DNA from: Pedobacter sp.
GTDB taxonomy: Bacteria; Bacteroidota; Bacteroidia; Sphingobacteriales; Sphingobacteriaceae
Reading direction: 5' to 3'
DNA: 39,128 nucleotides
NCBI GenBank assembly: GCA_004295885.1
Contig: SEDG01000002.1
Span: 1-39,128, forward strand
The notes beneath the pieces were generated by a model, which saw only the letters and a list, made by a program, of their open reading frames with translations, searched no databases and had not been told where the DNA came from. Of this stretch, positions 1-10,945 are shown one piece after another (within the stretch, counting starts at the first letter, position 1; each line of letters opens with the position of its first letter). Made by a program: the position numbers and the translations under genes.

Positions 1-1
1 T

Positions 2-40
2 GATGAGCGTGCTTTGATTCAATTGCTTCTATTGGGCTAG
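2..40 (+). CDS. Possible 3' end of a chromosomal CDS (partial, ...DERALIQLLLLG*)
   Basis: Open frame from window start to TAG at 38-40, followed by a hairpin terminator; very short. Confidence 0.25.
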   Translation, partial: DERALIQLLLLG

Positions 41-65
41 AAAATTGATGAAAAGAATAGAATCA

Positions 66-95
66 AAAAAGCCTCAACTTTCGTTAAGGCTTTTT
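66..95. terminator. Bidirectional hairpin terminator; probable original tRNA-Asp terminator
   Basis: AAAAAGCCTCAAC-TTTC-GTTAAGGCTTTTT, 13-bp stem with one mismatch, directly abutting the tRNA 3' end sequence. Confidence 0.7.
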
Positions 96-109
96 GCGGA
101 CCGGACGGG
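96..109. repeat. Left attachment-site core (duplicated tRNA-Asp 3' end)
   Basis: GCGGACCGGACGGG identical to 37959-37972. Confidence 0.85.
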
Positions 110-169
110 TCCGTGATTTTATGATTTATCGGCCTGTATGCCAAAATTTTAAGGTTTTTGCTCGTGAGT

Positions 170-186
170 ACTCACGAATTACTCAC
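170..186 (+). repeat. Subterminal 17-bp repeat, left copy (candidate integrase arm/Xis site)
   Basis: ACTCACGAATTACTCAC, also at 37841-37857. Confidence 0.75.
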
Positions 187-315
187 TGGAAATCCATCCA
201 GATGGTAGTAAATGGTATGAACAAATTTAATTATTTCCCATTCAAATAGCAATTATTTTTTGCCTTTTATTGATTAAATATCGCTTGTCAATTATTTCCA
301 GAGAGAAGTCAACTT

Positions 316-882
316 CTACCCCAGTGCCCAAGCCCTGTCACCCCTCTCGTATGGATAGTCCCCTATAAATTTTCCCGGCACAGGCACATATCGCATGGTC
401 TTGGTACAACCCTCTTCTGAAGTGAAATAACTCAACAATGTCAACTGCATCATCATTCCGAAAAAACGTGGTGAATCTTTCTTTTGGTCACTTGCGGCGA
501 ATGCTTTCTCCCTGCGTTGAAAGTCCTTCATGAATTGTAGGCGATCACCCGTTTTGCCATCTTTAAAGTCTCTATCGAATTCATCGTTGAAATCACGATT
601 AAGTTTATCTAGACCATCTAAAAAAGTCTGCTGATTTATTTGGCTGTAACAATCGTTAACAATCAAGGCTATGACTGGCGCTACGTCAGCATCTTTCGCC
701 CCAGGAGTTTTGGTCCTCGGCAATATGGTATCAGCGATTTCATTTAACAGCCCGAGGTTTCTTTCATCGAATAATTGAGATGCCAATGGCTGTTGCCTGC
801 AACCCGAAAGCCAAACTTCAGCACCTATCACAACACCACCTAATATCAGGGCAACACGGTTAAGAGCTTCCTTTCTGGTCAT
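316..882 (-). CDS. Gluconate 2-dehydrogenase subunit 3-like protein (exported/lipoprotein-like)
   Basis: ORF 316..897; 'LLNEIADTILPRTKTPGAKDADV' typical of the family; hydrophobic N-terminus ending in Cys; start probably MTRKEALNRV. Confidence 0.8.
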   Translation of the reverse strand: MTRKEALNRVALILGGVVIGAEVWLSGCRQQPLASQLFDERNLGLLNEIADTILPRTKTPGAKDADVAPVIALIVNDCYSQINQQTFLDGLDKLNRDFNDEFDRDFKDGKTGDRLQFMKDFQRREKAFAASDQKKDSPRFFGMMMQLTLLSYFTSEEGCTKTMRYVPVPGKFIGDYPYERGDRAWALG

Positions 883-930
883 ATTTATAAATATCATTGC
901 TATTTCGATTATCTACAAGCAAACTTAATT

Positions 931-960
931 TTAATACCTTATTTGGTTAAAATAGTATTA
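931..960 (+). promoter_or_regulatory. PUL-wide cis motif upstream of the ThuA-GMC unit
   Basis: TTAATACCTTATTTGGTTAAAATAGTATTA on the plus strand, same orientation relative to the downstream gene as the other copies. Confidence 0.55.
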
Positions 961-1041
961 GCTAAAGCCTTTGTTTTCAAATAGATTTGAATTGACCTAA
1001 TATATGACGACCTCGTTTTCACTTAAAAAATCGTATCGAGA

Positions 1042-1761
1042 ATGCTGAACAAAGTTCTAATAGCAATATCCATCTGCGGCTGGCTCCTAACCGAAAATGC
1101 CCTGGCCAAGCCTAAGGTTCTTGTCTTTACAAAGACAACGAGATACAAGCATGAATCTATCCCAGACGCGACCAAGGCACTCATAAAATTGGGCAAGCAA
1201 AACGACTTCGAGGTTGACACAACAACGGATGCCAAGATGTTCAACCCAAAAACCTTGACGCAATATAAGAGCATAATTTTTTTGAGCACTACCGGAGACT
1301 TATTGGATTCCGCACAAAAAGCTTGCTTTATAAAGTATATACATAATGGAGGTGGTTTTGTAGGCATTCATTCCGCTTCTGCATCTGAAAAGGGATGGCC
1401 TTGGTACGGTCGGCTGGTCGGTGCCGTTTTTACAGATCACCCTGAGCCGCAAACTGGAAATGTCTTGGTAATCAACAGAACCGATCCCTCAACTAGGCAC
1501 TTGCCAAGAATATGGGTACGGAAAGATGAATGGTATAATTTCGACCGCGTCCCAACTGACGTCTCTGTCTTAATCTGTGCCGACGAAAGATCTTACGAAG
1601 GGGGCAAAAATGGCAAATACCACCCATTGGCATGGAAGCACTCTTTTGAGGGTGGCAAGGTATTTTATACTGCCTTAGGTCATTTTTCCGAATCATACTC
1701 CGACCCCTTGTTCCTTAAACATCTTTTAGGTGGCATTAAATACACAATGGCAAAAAAATAA
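1042..1761 (+). CDS. ThuA-like domain protein
   Basis: 'KVLVFTKTTRYKHESIPDA', 'GGGFVGIHSAS', 'GGKVFYTALGHFSESYSDPLFLKHLLGGI'. Confidence 0.85.
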   Translation: MLNKVLIAISICGWLLTENALAKPKVLVFTKTTRYKHESIPDATKALIKLGKQNDFEVDTTTDAKMFNPKTLTQYKSIIFLSTTGDLLDSAQKACFIKYIHNGGGFVGIHSASASEKGWPWYGRLVGAVFTDHPEPQTGNVLVINRTDPSTRHLPRIWVRKDEWYNFDRVPTDVSVLICADERSYEGGKNGKYHPLAWKHSFEGGKVFYTALGHFSESYSDPLFLKHLLGGIKYTMAKK

Positions 1762-1783
1762 TTCTGACTGAAAAATTATATCG

Positions 1784-3460
1784 ATGAATAAATTCCATTA
1801 CGATGCGATCGTGGTTGGCTCTGGTATCTCTGGGGGATGGGCTGCCAAGGAACTAGCTGAGAAAGGCCTAAAGGTTTTGCTTCTCGAACGGGGTAAAAAC
1901 ATAGAACACATCAAAGACTATGTAAATGCAAACAAAGCCCCTTGGGAGCTGCCACATCGAGATGTACCAGATAAAAATGCCATCGCAAAAAAGCCGTTAT
2001 TGAATCAATCTGGGACATTAAACGAATCCAATCCTGACTTTTGGGTAAATGAAATTGACAGCCCCTATACATCGATCAAACCCTATACCTGGAAAAGGGG
2101 GTATCAGGTCGGTGGCCGGTCACTCACCTGGGGCAGGCAAACCTACCGCTGGAGTGATTTTGATTTTGAAGCCAACCTGATTGAAGGAGTTGCCATAGAT
2201 TGGCCCGTGCGATATAAGGAAATAGCCCCTTGGTATGATTATGTGGAACAGTTCGCGGGGATAAGTGGCTCCATGGAGAACCTCCCACAATTACCCGATG
2301 GCAAATTCTTACCCCCAATGGAAATGAACTTCCTGGAAAAAGATGTGGCTTCACGGATAAAAAAGATTTATGAAGATCACAGGAGAATGATCATTGGCAG
2401 GACAGCCAATCTCACTACCCCGCTCAATGGAAGAACAAATTGCCAATACAGGAACAGGTGTGCCTTAGGATGTCCATTTGGTGGTTATTTCAGTTCACAA
2501 TCAGCAACATTACCCGCTGCAGTTGCAACTGGAAACTTAACCATCAGGCCATTTTCAATAGTTACCCAAGTATTGTATGACAAGGATAGGAAAAGGGCAA
2601 AGGGAGTAGAGGTTCTAGATGCCGAAACGAATCTAACCTATAAGTTCACCGCTAGTGTCATATTCTTGAATGCATCGACCTTCAACAGTGCATGGATCCT
2701 AATGAACTCCGCCACGGACATTTGGCCCGACGGGTTAGGTAGCAGTAGCGGTGAGCTGGGACATAACATCATGGACCACCACGTTGGAGGGGGAGCAACC
2801 GGAATTGCCAAGGGTTTTGAAGATAAGTATTATTATGGGCGAAGAGCGAATGGGATTTATATCCCTAGATACAGGAACCTGTTTGGAGACAAAAGAAATT
2901 ACCTAAGGGGTTTCGGCTATCAAGGAGGCGCTTCCAGAGAAGCTTGGAGCAGGGAAATCCCAGAGATACAGATTGGGGGTGACTTTAAGGATGCACTTGC
3001 TGAACCAGGCGACTGGTCCATGTCAATAGTTAGTTTTGGAGAGGTTTTACCTTACCACGAAAACAAAATATCTCTGAACAAAAACATAAAGGACAAATGG
3101 GGGCTCAGCACCCTGAACATCGATGCCGAGCTAAAGGAAAATGAACGCCTAATGGAAATAGACATGGAAAACGACGCAGTGGAAATGTTGAGAAAAGTTG
3201 GGTTGGAAGACGTTAAGGGCTTCGTAAAAAGAAAGACCATAGGCGCCACGCACGAAATGGGCTCTGCTAGAATGGGCAGCGACCCAAAAACCTCAGTCTT
3301 GAACAAACATAACCAGATCTGGGACGCTCCGAATGTCTTTGTCACAGATGGTTCCTTTATGACATCCTCCTCTTGTGTAAACCCTTCATTGACCTATATG
3401 GCTTTTACGGCAAGGGCAGCAGAGTATGCCGTGGAAGAACTCAAAAGATCCGATCTATAA
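1784..3460 (+). CDS. GMC-family oxidoreductase (FAD-dependent sugar dehydrogenase-like)
   Basis: N-terminal 'YDAIVVGSGISGGWAAKELAEKGLKVLLLERG'; C-terminal 'GSARMGSDPKTSVLN...VFVTDGSFMTSSSCVNPSLTYMAFTARAAEY'. Confidence 0.9.
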   Translation: MNKFHYDAIVVGSGISGGWAAKELAEKGLKVLLLERGKNIEHIKDYVNANKAPWELPHRDVPDKNAIAKKPLLNQSGTLNESNPDFWVNEIDSPYTSIKPYTWKRGYQVGGRSLTWGRQTYRWSDFDFEANLIEGVAIDWPVRYKEIAPWYDYVEQFAGISGSMENLPQLPDGKFLPPMEMNFLEKDVASRIKKIYEDHRRMIIGRTANLTTPLNGRTNCQYRNRCALGCPFGGYFSSQSATLPAAVATGNLTIRPFSIVTQVLYDKDRKRAKGVEVLDAETNLTYKFTASVIFLNASTFNSAWILMNSATDIWPDGLGSSSGELGHNIMDHHVGGGATGIAKGFEDKYYYGRRANGIYIPRYRNLFGDKRNYLRGFGYQGGASREAWSREIPEIQIGGDFKDALAEPGDWSMSIVSFGEVLPYHENKISLNKNIKDKWGLSTLNIDAELKENERLMEIDMENDAVEMLRKVGLEDVKGFVKRKTIGATHEMGSARMGSDPKTSVLNKHNQIWDAPNVFVTDGSFMTSSSCVNPSLTYMAFTARAAEYAVEELKRSDL

Positions 3461-3466
3461 CGCCGA

Positions 3467-4393
3467 TCATTTGTATTTCATAACAAAATCAATGATCCTA
3501 TCCCTGTTCGGAGAAACATCATCACCCAGGGCATCTCTCATCTCAACGTGACCCTTGTTTGGCTGTGTATAAAAATATACGTTTTTACTTCCCAGCTTTG
3601 ACAGCAAAAAATGATATACCTGATTATCTATGATGGTCTGTCCCTCGTTCCCACCGGTAGAGATATAAATGGGAACTTGGGTTTTGTGAGCTAAGGCGAG
3701 TGGCATTGCATCCGGCCTCAAGGAGAGCATCTCGGTTTGCGGCACCCCTAAGTCCTTCGCCAAGTTTGCATGTTGCCTAGTTTGCCCACTCATTGGAATG
3801 TATCCCCTTATTTGTCTCGGATTAAAACCGAGTTCCTTAAACCAGGTTGGATCGATACTTAGCATATGGGTAATGTATCCACCTGCAGAAAAGCCCGAGA
3901 CAAATAAAGATTTTGGGTTGCCCCCATAAGCCCGGATGTTTTTTGAGACCCAGACAACAGAGGCAGCTGCATCCCGGAGATAATCCGGCCATTTAGTGCC
4001 GTTTTTACCGCTGAGCCTGTAATTAACCATCACCAGGCCAATACCATTCCGTAAGAACTGATAGCCAAAGTTGTTGCTCCAGTTTGCCCAACCCTCGCTC
4101 TTGTCACCTTCAACCAATCCACCACCGTGAAAATAGACAATGACTGGAAAACTGCCAACTGGGAGGTCAGGCATATAGATGTCAAGGTTACATCTTTCCC
4201 TTTCATAGGTATTCAATGTATCACCGGTCTTATATGACAGATCCTTAAATCTTAACCCCGTGATTCCATTATGGGAAATCTTTTCTTGTGCAGATACATT
4301 GACCCATGATACGCACAGTAACAGTAAACCAGCTATCAATGTTAAACCTCTTTTAAAAAATTCGTTGCTCTTTGCCATATAGTTATGTTTCAT
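3467..4393 (-). CDS. Alpha/beta hydrolase (HSL/BD-FAE-like esterase)
   Basis: 'VIVYFHGGGLVEGDKSEG', 'GFSAGGYITHML', C-terminal 'NKGHVEM'. Confidence 0.85.
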   Translation of the reverse strand: MKHNYMAKSNEFFKRGLTLIAGLLLLCVSWVNVSAQEKISHNGITGLRFKDLSYKTGDTLNTYERERCNLDIYMPDLPVGSFPVIVYFHGGGLVEGDKSEGWANWSNNFGYQFLRNGIGLVMVNYRLSGKNGTKWPDYLRDAAASVVWVSKNIRAYGGNPKSLFVSGFSAGGYITHMLSIDPTWFKELGFNPRQIRGYIPMSGQTRQHANLAKDLGVPQTEMLSLRPDAMPLALAHKTQVPIYISTGGNEGQTIIDNQVYHFLLSKLGSKNVYFYTQPNKGHVEMRDALGDDVSPNRDRIIDFVMKYK

Positions 4394-4448
4394 ATTATCA
4401 TTGATGGAATGATGGCTGTTTAAGTTGCGGAAAATCCAGTCAGTTGGG

Positions 4449-5660
4449 TCATTCGGATCCTTGGATCCTTCTGATCATCTCTATACACGCCCTGCTATTG
4501 TGATATGGGCACTTCCAAAGGCCTATCTTATCTTGACCGTCCATAAGGGAAAAATCTTTATTTCTTCCCCAAAACCATTCGCCATGATGTCCATCTACGA
4601 TATATGCCTTGGTATATTTCCATATCTTGATGCATAAATTGAGAAAGAACTCATCATTTGTGAGTTGCCAAGCATTAAAAAAGCCAACTATTGCTTCAGC
4701 CTGAACCCACCAGTGTTTTTCATCGACCAAATGGTCGGTATCTGGATTATATTCGTAAATCATTCCATCATCGTCTACACCCTCGGATGCAGCATATGCA
4801 ATTTTGACAGCAAGCAACTTTGTCTCTGCGATTAGCTGCTCGTCAGAAATGGATAGTGCCGCTTCCTGCAGGAGCCATGCAGCTTCGATATCATGTCCAT
4901 AAGAAATCACCTTGGATTTTGAAACCCAAAACTCATCAAAAAAAAGATTTAGGTGGTGTTCATCGTTGACGATATGTTTGGAGAAACCAGAAATTAGGTT
5001 AACTATTTGAGTTTTGAGTTTTTCATTAGGCCAAATATGATAAAGGTTGGTGTAGGCTTCTAGAATGTGAAGATGGGTATTCATTGTCTTTTTTTCATTC
5101 TCGTCTTTTTCACTTAATCGCAAGTCTCCGATTTCCTCCCAATTCCTAGAGAACGCCTCCAAATAACCGCCATTGACCAGATCATAGCTATGATCCTCGA
5201 TTTCAAAAAACAGGTCCTTTGCAAGCTGAAGGGCTTCGTCATCAAACGTTGCCTTATAAAACTCAGATAGGCCATAAACAGCAAATGAAAGCGCATAGAT
5301 CTGTTTCTTGGTGTCCAACGCCTTGCCCGTGTAATCCAGGGTCCAGTAAACCCCACCATATCCGGCATCGATAAAATGAGCCCTGAAATACTCAAAGCTA
5401 CGCTTTGCAACCTCTAGATCTAATGGGTCCTTATTTAAGTTATATGCAGCGGAAAACGTCCAAAGTATTCGTGCATTAAGCACCGACCCTTTATCTGCCT
5501 TATCCATCACCACCTCATCTCCACCAATTTGTCCCAAGAAGCCTCCATTCTTATGATCCATTGACTTTCTATGCCAATAAGATAGTATATGGTCGAGCTC
5601 GATCCTAAATTCTTCGGCTAATCCGGTTATTGATCCATGTCCTGATATTCGATCTGTCAT
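4449..5660 (-). CDS. AGE-family epimerase, cellobiose/mannobiose 2-epimerase-like
   Basis: 'NGGFLGQIGGDEVVMDKADKGSVLNARILWTFSAAYN', 'ISYGHDIEAAWLLQEAA', 'HWWVQAEAIVGFFNAWQLT'; adjacent to GH130/mannan genes. Confidence 0.85.
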   Translation of the reverse strand: MTDRISGHGSITGLAEEFRIELDHILSYWHRKSMDHKNGGFLGQIGGDEVVMDKADKGSVLNARILWTFSAAYNLNKDPLDLEVAKRSFEYFRAHFIDAGYGGVYWTLDYTGKALDTKKQIYALSFAVYGLSEFYKATFDDEALQLAKDLFFEIEDHSYDLVNGGYLEAFSRNWEEIGDLRLSEKDENEKKTMNTHLHILEAYTNLYHIWPNEKLKTQIVNLISGFSKHIVNDEHHLNLFFDEFWVSKSKVISYGHDIEAAWLLQEAALSISDEQLIAETKLLAVKIAYAASEGVDDDGMIYEYNPDTDHLVDEKHWWVQAEAIVGFFNAWQLTNDEFFLNLCIKIWKYTKAYIVDGHHGEWFWGRNKDFSLMDGQDKIGLWKCPYHNSRACIEMIRRIQGSE

Positions 5661-5692
5661 TGATCAAAGCTAACATTGACCATGGTAATATC

Positions 5693-5770
5693 ATAGTATG
5701 ATTTTAACATAAACGAATATTAATTATGCCTAACTCTGATATGGTCTTATTTTAACAAAATCACATCTTT
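5693..5770 (-). promoter_or_regulatory. Two copies of the PUL-wide cis motif upstream of the epimerase operon
   Basis: Gene sense: TTAATATTCGTTTATGTTAAAATCATACTA and AAAGATGTGATTTTGTTAAAATAAGACCA. Confidence 0.5.
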
Positions 5771-5920
5771 TTTTAACGTGAATAATCACAATTCTGACCC
5801 CTAACATCTAATTAAACTAACCTTAATCAGTTAATGGACACTTTCATTGATGTAGAAAATAAGAATTATGCTTTTAAAGAGCATATTATTTTAACTAAAT
5901 TACCTTGCCAAATATAGATT

Positions 5921-6796
5921 ATGTCAAATAATATCATCAGGGAAATTACCCCTCTCACACAAAATGACTGTTTCACTATTTTTTCCAGGAAGAAACAAGA
6001 ATTCGACTTTCCATTACACACCCATGAGGATATGGAGCTCAATCTGATACTTAACGCTTCAGGTGCCAAGAGGATTGTCGGCGATCATATCTCAGAGATC
6101 GAGGATGTGGAATTGGTGCTTGTAGGCTCAAATCTATCCCATGGCTGGTTCATGCATAATTGCCAAAGCAAGGAAATCGTGGAGGTAACGATCCAATTTC
6201 ATAAAGATCTATTGGATGAAAGATTTTTGAAGAGAAATCAACTGGCCTTTATCAGAAACATGTTTGAGCACTCCAAGAGAGGGGTTTTATTTTCAAGGGA
6301 GACCATCGAAAGAATTTCTCCCCGGTTACTTGCCTTGAGCACTAAGGGTGGATTTGACTCGATACTGGAATTGCTATCCATCTTGCACGACCTTTCCATA
6401 TCCAGGGAAAGTAAGATGCTGTCAGATTCTACATTTACAAAAGAAGATTACAATTACAACAGCAGGCGAATCGAAAAGGTGTTTGAATACATGAACAACA
6501 ACTTCCACAAGTTAATAACCTTGACGGATGTATCACGAATTGCCAATATGCCCGAGGCATCATTTAGTAGGTTCATAAAAAAACGGACAGGCTACAGCTT
6601 CATAGACAGCCTAAATGAGATCAGGTTGGGCCATGTCAGTCGAATGCTGATCGATACCACACAATCTATTGCAGAAATAGCCTTCATATGTGGCTTCAAC
6701 AACATGGCAAACTTCAATAGAACCTTTAAGTCTAAAAAAGGCTGTACACCAAAGGAATTTAGGGAGAATTATGTAGGTAAACGGGTTTTTATCTAA
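5921..6796 (+). CDS. AraC-family transcriptional regulator with cupin-like N-terminus
   Basis: C-terminal AraC HTH: 'ITLTDVSRIANMPEASFSRFIKKRTGYSFIDSLNEIRLGHVSRMLIDTTQSIAEIAFICGFNNMANFNRTFKSKKGCTPKEFRENY'. Confidence 0.93.
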   Translation: MSNNIIREITPLTQNDCFTIFSRKKQEFDFPLHTHEDMELNLILNASGAKRIVGDHISEIEDVELVLVGSNLSHGWFMHNCQSKEIVEVTIQFHKDLLDERFLKRNQLAFIRNMFEHSKRGVLFSRETIERISPRLLALSTKGGFDSILELLSILHDLSISRESKMLSDSTFTKEDYNYNSRRIEKVFEYMNNNFHKLITLTDVSRIANMPEASFSRFIKKRTGYSFIDSLNEIRLGHVSRMLIDTTQSIAEIAFICGFNNMANFNRTFKSKKGCTPKEFRENYVGKRVFI

Positions 6797-6800
6797 AATT

Positions 6801-6830
6801 GTTTACGGCTCGTTAAACCGAGCCGTAAAC
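6801..6830. terminator. Perfect 12-bp stem hairpin between convergent genes (bidirectional terminator candidate)
   Basis: GTTTACGGCTCG-TTAAAC-CGAGCCGTAAAC, between stops of the AraC regulator (6796) and the esterase (6896). Confidence 0.65.
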
Positions 6831-6895
6831 TTGACAATGTTTTATGGGACTAAGGCAGCAAGCCAGATGAATGATGCCTTTTTACACCGATGCAA

Positions 6896-9096
<2,201 letters not shown>

Positions 9097-9121
9097 AGCG
9101 GTTCTTTATTAGGAATGTGTT

Positions 9122-10807
9122 TTATTTAATGATCAGCACCAAATCTGCGTTTGCCGCTAATGTAATATCATTGATCTTTAACTGTTTAGAAACAGATTTC
9201 ATCTTCCGTGGAGATGAAAGTGCGCCTGTTTCGCACGTGTAAACTTGCAATGTAGGTGCCGTTGACTTGACCTGGGTATTTACGGAAGCCTTAATTGTTT
9301 CCTTAGTAGGGTTATACACATAGATGTAGGTCTCCACACCACATTTTACGCTGTATAGTTCCAGTTGTGCTGAACTGGCAACTGCCTTATGGATCAGAAA
9401 TGAGCCTCTTCCAGCTTTCATCATCATATCTTGGACTTTTCTTACCCTTGCGATGTAGGCGTCAGTGCCTCTATCATCGAAATATTCCCACCACCATGAA
9501 AGAGGTAAGATTGGTGTAGGCGTAAAAAGCCCATACCATAGCCCTCTTTTGAAGTCACTATCCATTTCATCGGCGAAAAGATTGAAATCCTTAGACCAAT
9601 CATACTCATAGCCAAATTCCCCGATTACATACGGCTTCTTGAACTGATTTGTATAACTGACAATAGTGGTCGGTAATGCCTTGTTATTTTTATAGATATG
9701 CTTTTGATTAAAATCAATATTGGCAATGGAGTTAAGCCCCTTCAAGTCCCGATGGGAAATACTGGTTGTTACCAAATGCTTAAAAGGATCAATCTTCTTA
9801 ATATACGCGCTCATTTCATCATGCCACTGCACAATTGCTGCAGGGTCTATTGGATTGTTCCTGTCCCGAAACTGCACGTTGTCAATCTCGTTAAAGAATT
9901 CCCAGGCCCCAATTGCATTACTATATCCCCATCTTGCCACAATAAACCTAAGCCTATTCCTATATTGCTGTTTAGCCTTTTCGTCCACAAAAAAATTGGC
10001 TGTCGAGGTTGCGTACCTTCCATTACGCTCATCATAAGATCCAGGGCCCAAAGTCAACATTACATATAGCCCAAGTGAGTCTGACAGATCAATCATCCTA
10101 TCGAGCTTTTTAATTGCGCTTGGGTTAAAGTACTCATCAGACTTAGTGTAACGGCTATTGTTAAAGTTGGAATTCCAGTCCAATGGCAGGTTCCAGGAAC
10201 AAATCCAGGTACGGTAGTAATTACCACCGTGCGAGGCTAGCGAACGCAACATGTACTCGTAATTATATTTAGGTTTCTCGTGTAAGGCCTTAAAAAACTT
10301 AGAATCATCGTTAGCCCTAGACTCCCAGCAAAGGTTCTCGCCAATCCCCCTGAAAAACTCGCCATTGTCGAACTGGAAACCCCAGTCATTCTTTGCATGA
10401 AGTATTCCCTTGCCAGTTCCCTTTTTTGATGAGAAAGTTTTTTTCACACTTGACGCCACAGGTCTCTCTTGTTTGTTAAGCTGAAATTTATAGGCATAAT
10501 TACCGACTTCCTGAGGAGTGAACCTTGCTTTCCATAAAGAGGTTTCATTGCTTTTACCCCTTTCGAAATAACATGGTAAGGTTAATTTCTTGCCAGTGGG
10601 ACTGGTTATGACCATGTCCAGGCTGATTTCCTCCTGTAAATATGCATTGGCAAACTCCGCCGTGATCAGGATATCCCACTCAGCCTTGGCATATTGGTAA
10701 ACTACCTTATTCATGACTTTGGAAGTTACGATCTTATTCTCTTGCCCAAAGGTATCTGAAGCATTTATGGAGGCTAGCAGCAGATATAATAATACGATTT
10801 TTTTCAT
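9122..10807 (-). CDS. DUF5060 + GH5-like glycoside hydrolase
   Basis: N-terminal Ig-like DUF5060 pattern; catalytic-like 'IGAWEFFNEIDN' and 'PYVIGEFGYEYDW'; start adjusted to MKKIVLLYLLL. Confidence 0.78.
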   Translation of the reverse strand: MKKIVLLYLLLASINASDTFGQENKIVTSKVMNKVVYQYAKAEWDILITAEFANAYLQEEISLDMVITSPTGKKLTLPCYFERGKSNETSLWKARFTPQEVGNYAYKFQLNKQERPVASSVKKTFSSKKGTGKGILHAKNDWGFQFDNGEFFRGIGENLCWESRANDDSKFFKALHEKPKYNYEYMLRSLASHGGNYYRTWICSWNLPLDWNSNFNNSRYTKSDEYFNPSAIKKLDRMIDLSDSLGLYVMLTLGPGSYDERNGRYATSTANFFVDEKAKQQYRNRLRFIVARWGYSNAIGAWEFFNEIDNVQFRDRNNPIDPAAIVQWHDEMSAYIKKIDPFKHLVTTSISHRDLKGLNSIANIDFNQKHIYKNNKALPTTIVSYTNQFKKPYVIGEFGYEYDWSKDFNLFADEMDSDFKRGLWYGLFTPTPILPLSWWWEYFDDRGTDAYIARVRKVQDMMMKAGRGSFLIHKAVASSAQLELYSVKCGVETYIYVYNPTKETIKASVNTQVKSTAPTLQVYTCETGALSSPRKMKSVSKQLKINDITLAANADLVLIIK

Positions 10808-10884
10808 TCTTGATATTTGGTTAAAATGGCAGTGCCTGTTTGCCCGCCTACTTTTCAAAGCTAATGGCATAAAGTATTTTAATG

Positions 10885-10913
10885 TAATGTTATTTTAACA
10901 TTTGTTTGTACTA
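10885..10913 (-). promoter_or_regulatory. PUL-wide cis motif upstream of the GH5-GH26-esterase unit
   Basis: Gene sense TAGTACAAACAAATGTTAAAATAACATTA. Confidence 0.6.
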
Positions 10914-10945
10914 TGCTTTACCCAATCGATTTTTACGCCAGAAGG

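Noticed and set aside
1023-1367. Minus-strand ORF (114 aa) opposite ThuA
   Set aside because: Antisense shadow of a well-supported ThuA gene; no family signature.
9698-10069. Overlapping plus-strand ORFs (123 and 105 aa) opposite the GH5-like gene
   Set aside because: Two overlapping frames opposite a strong CDS; composition artefact.
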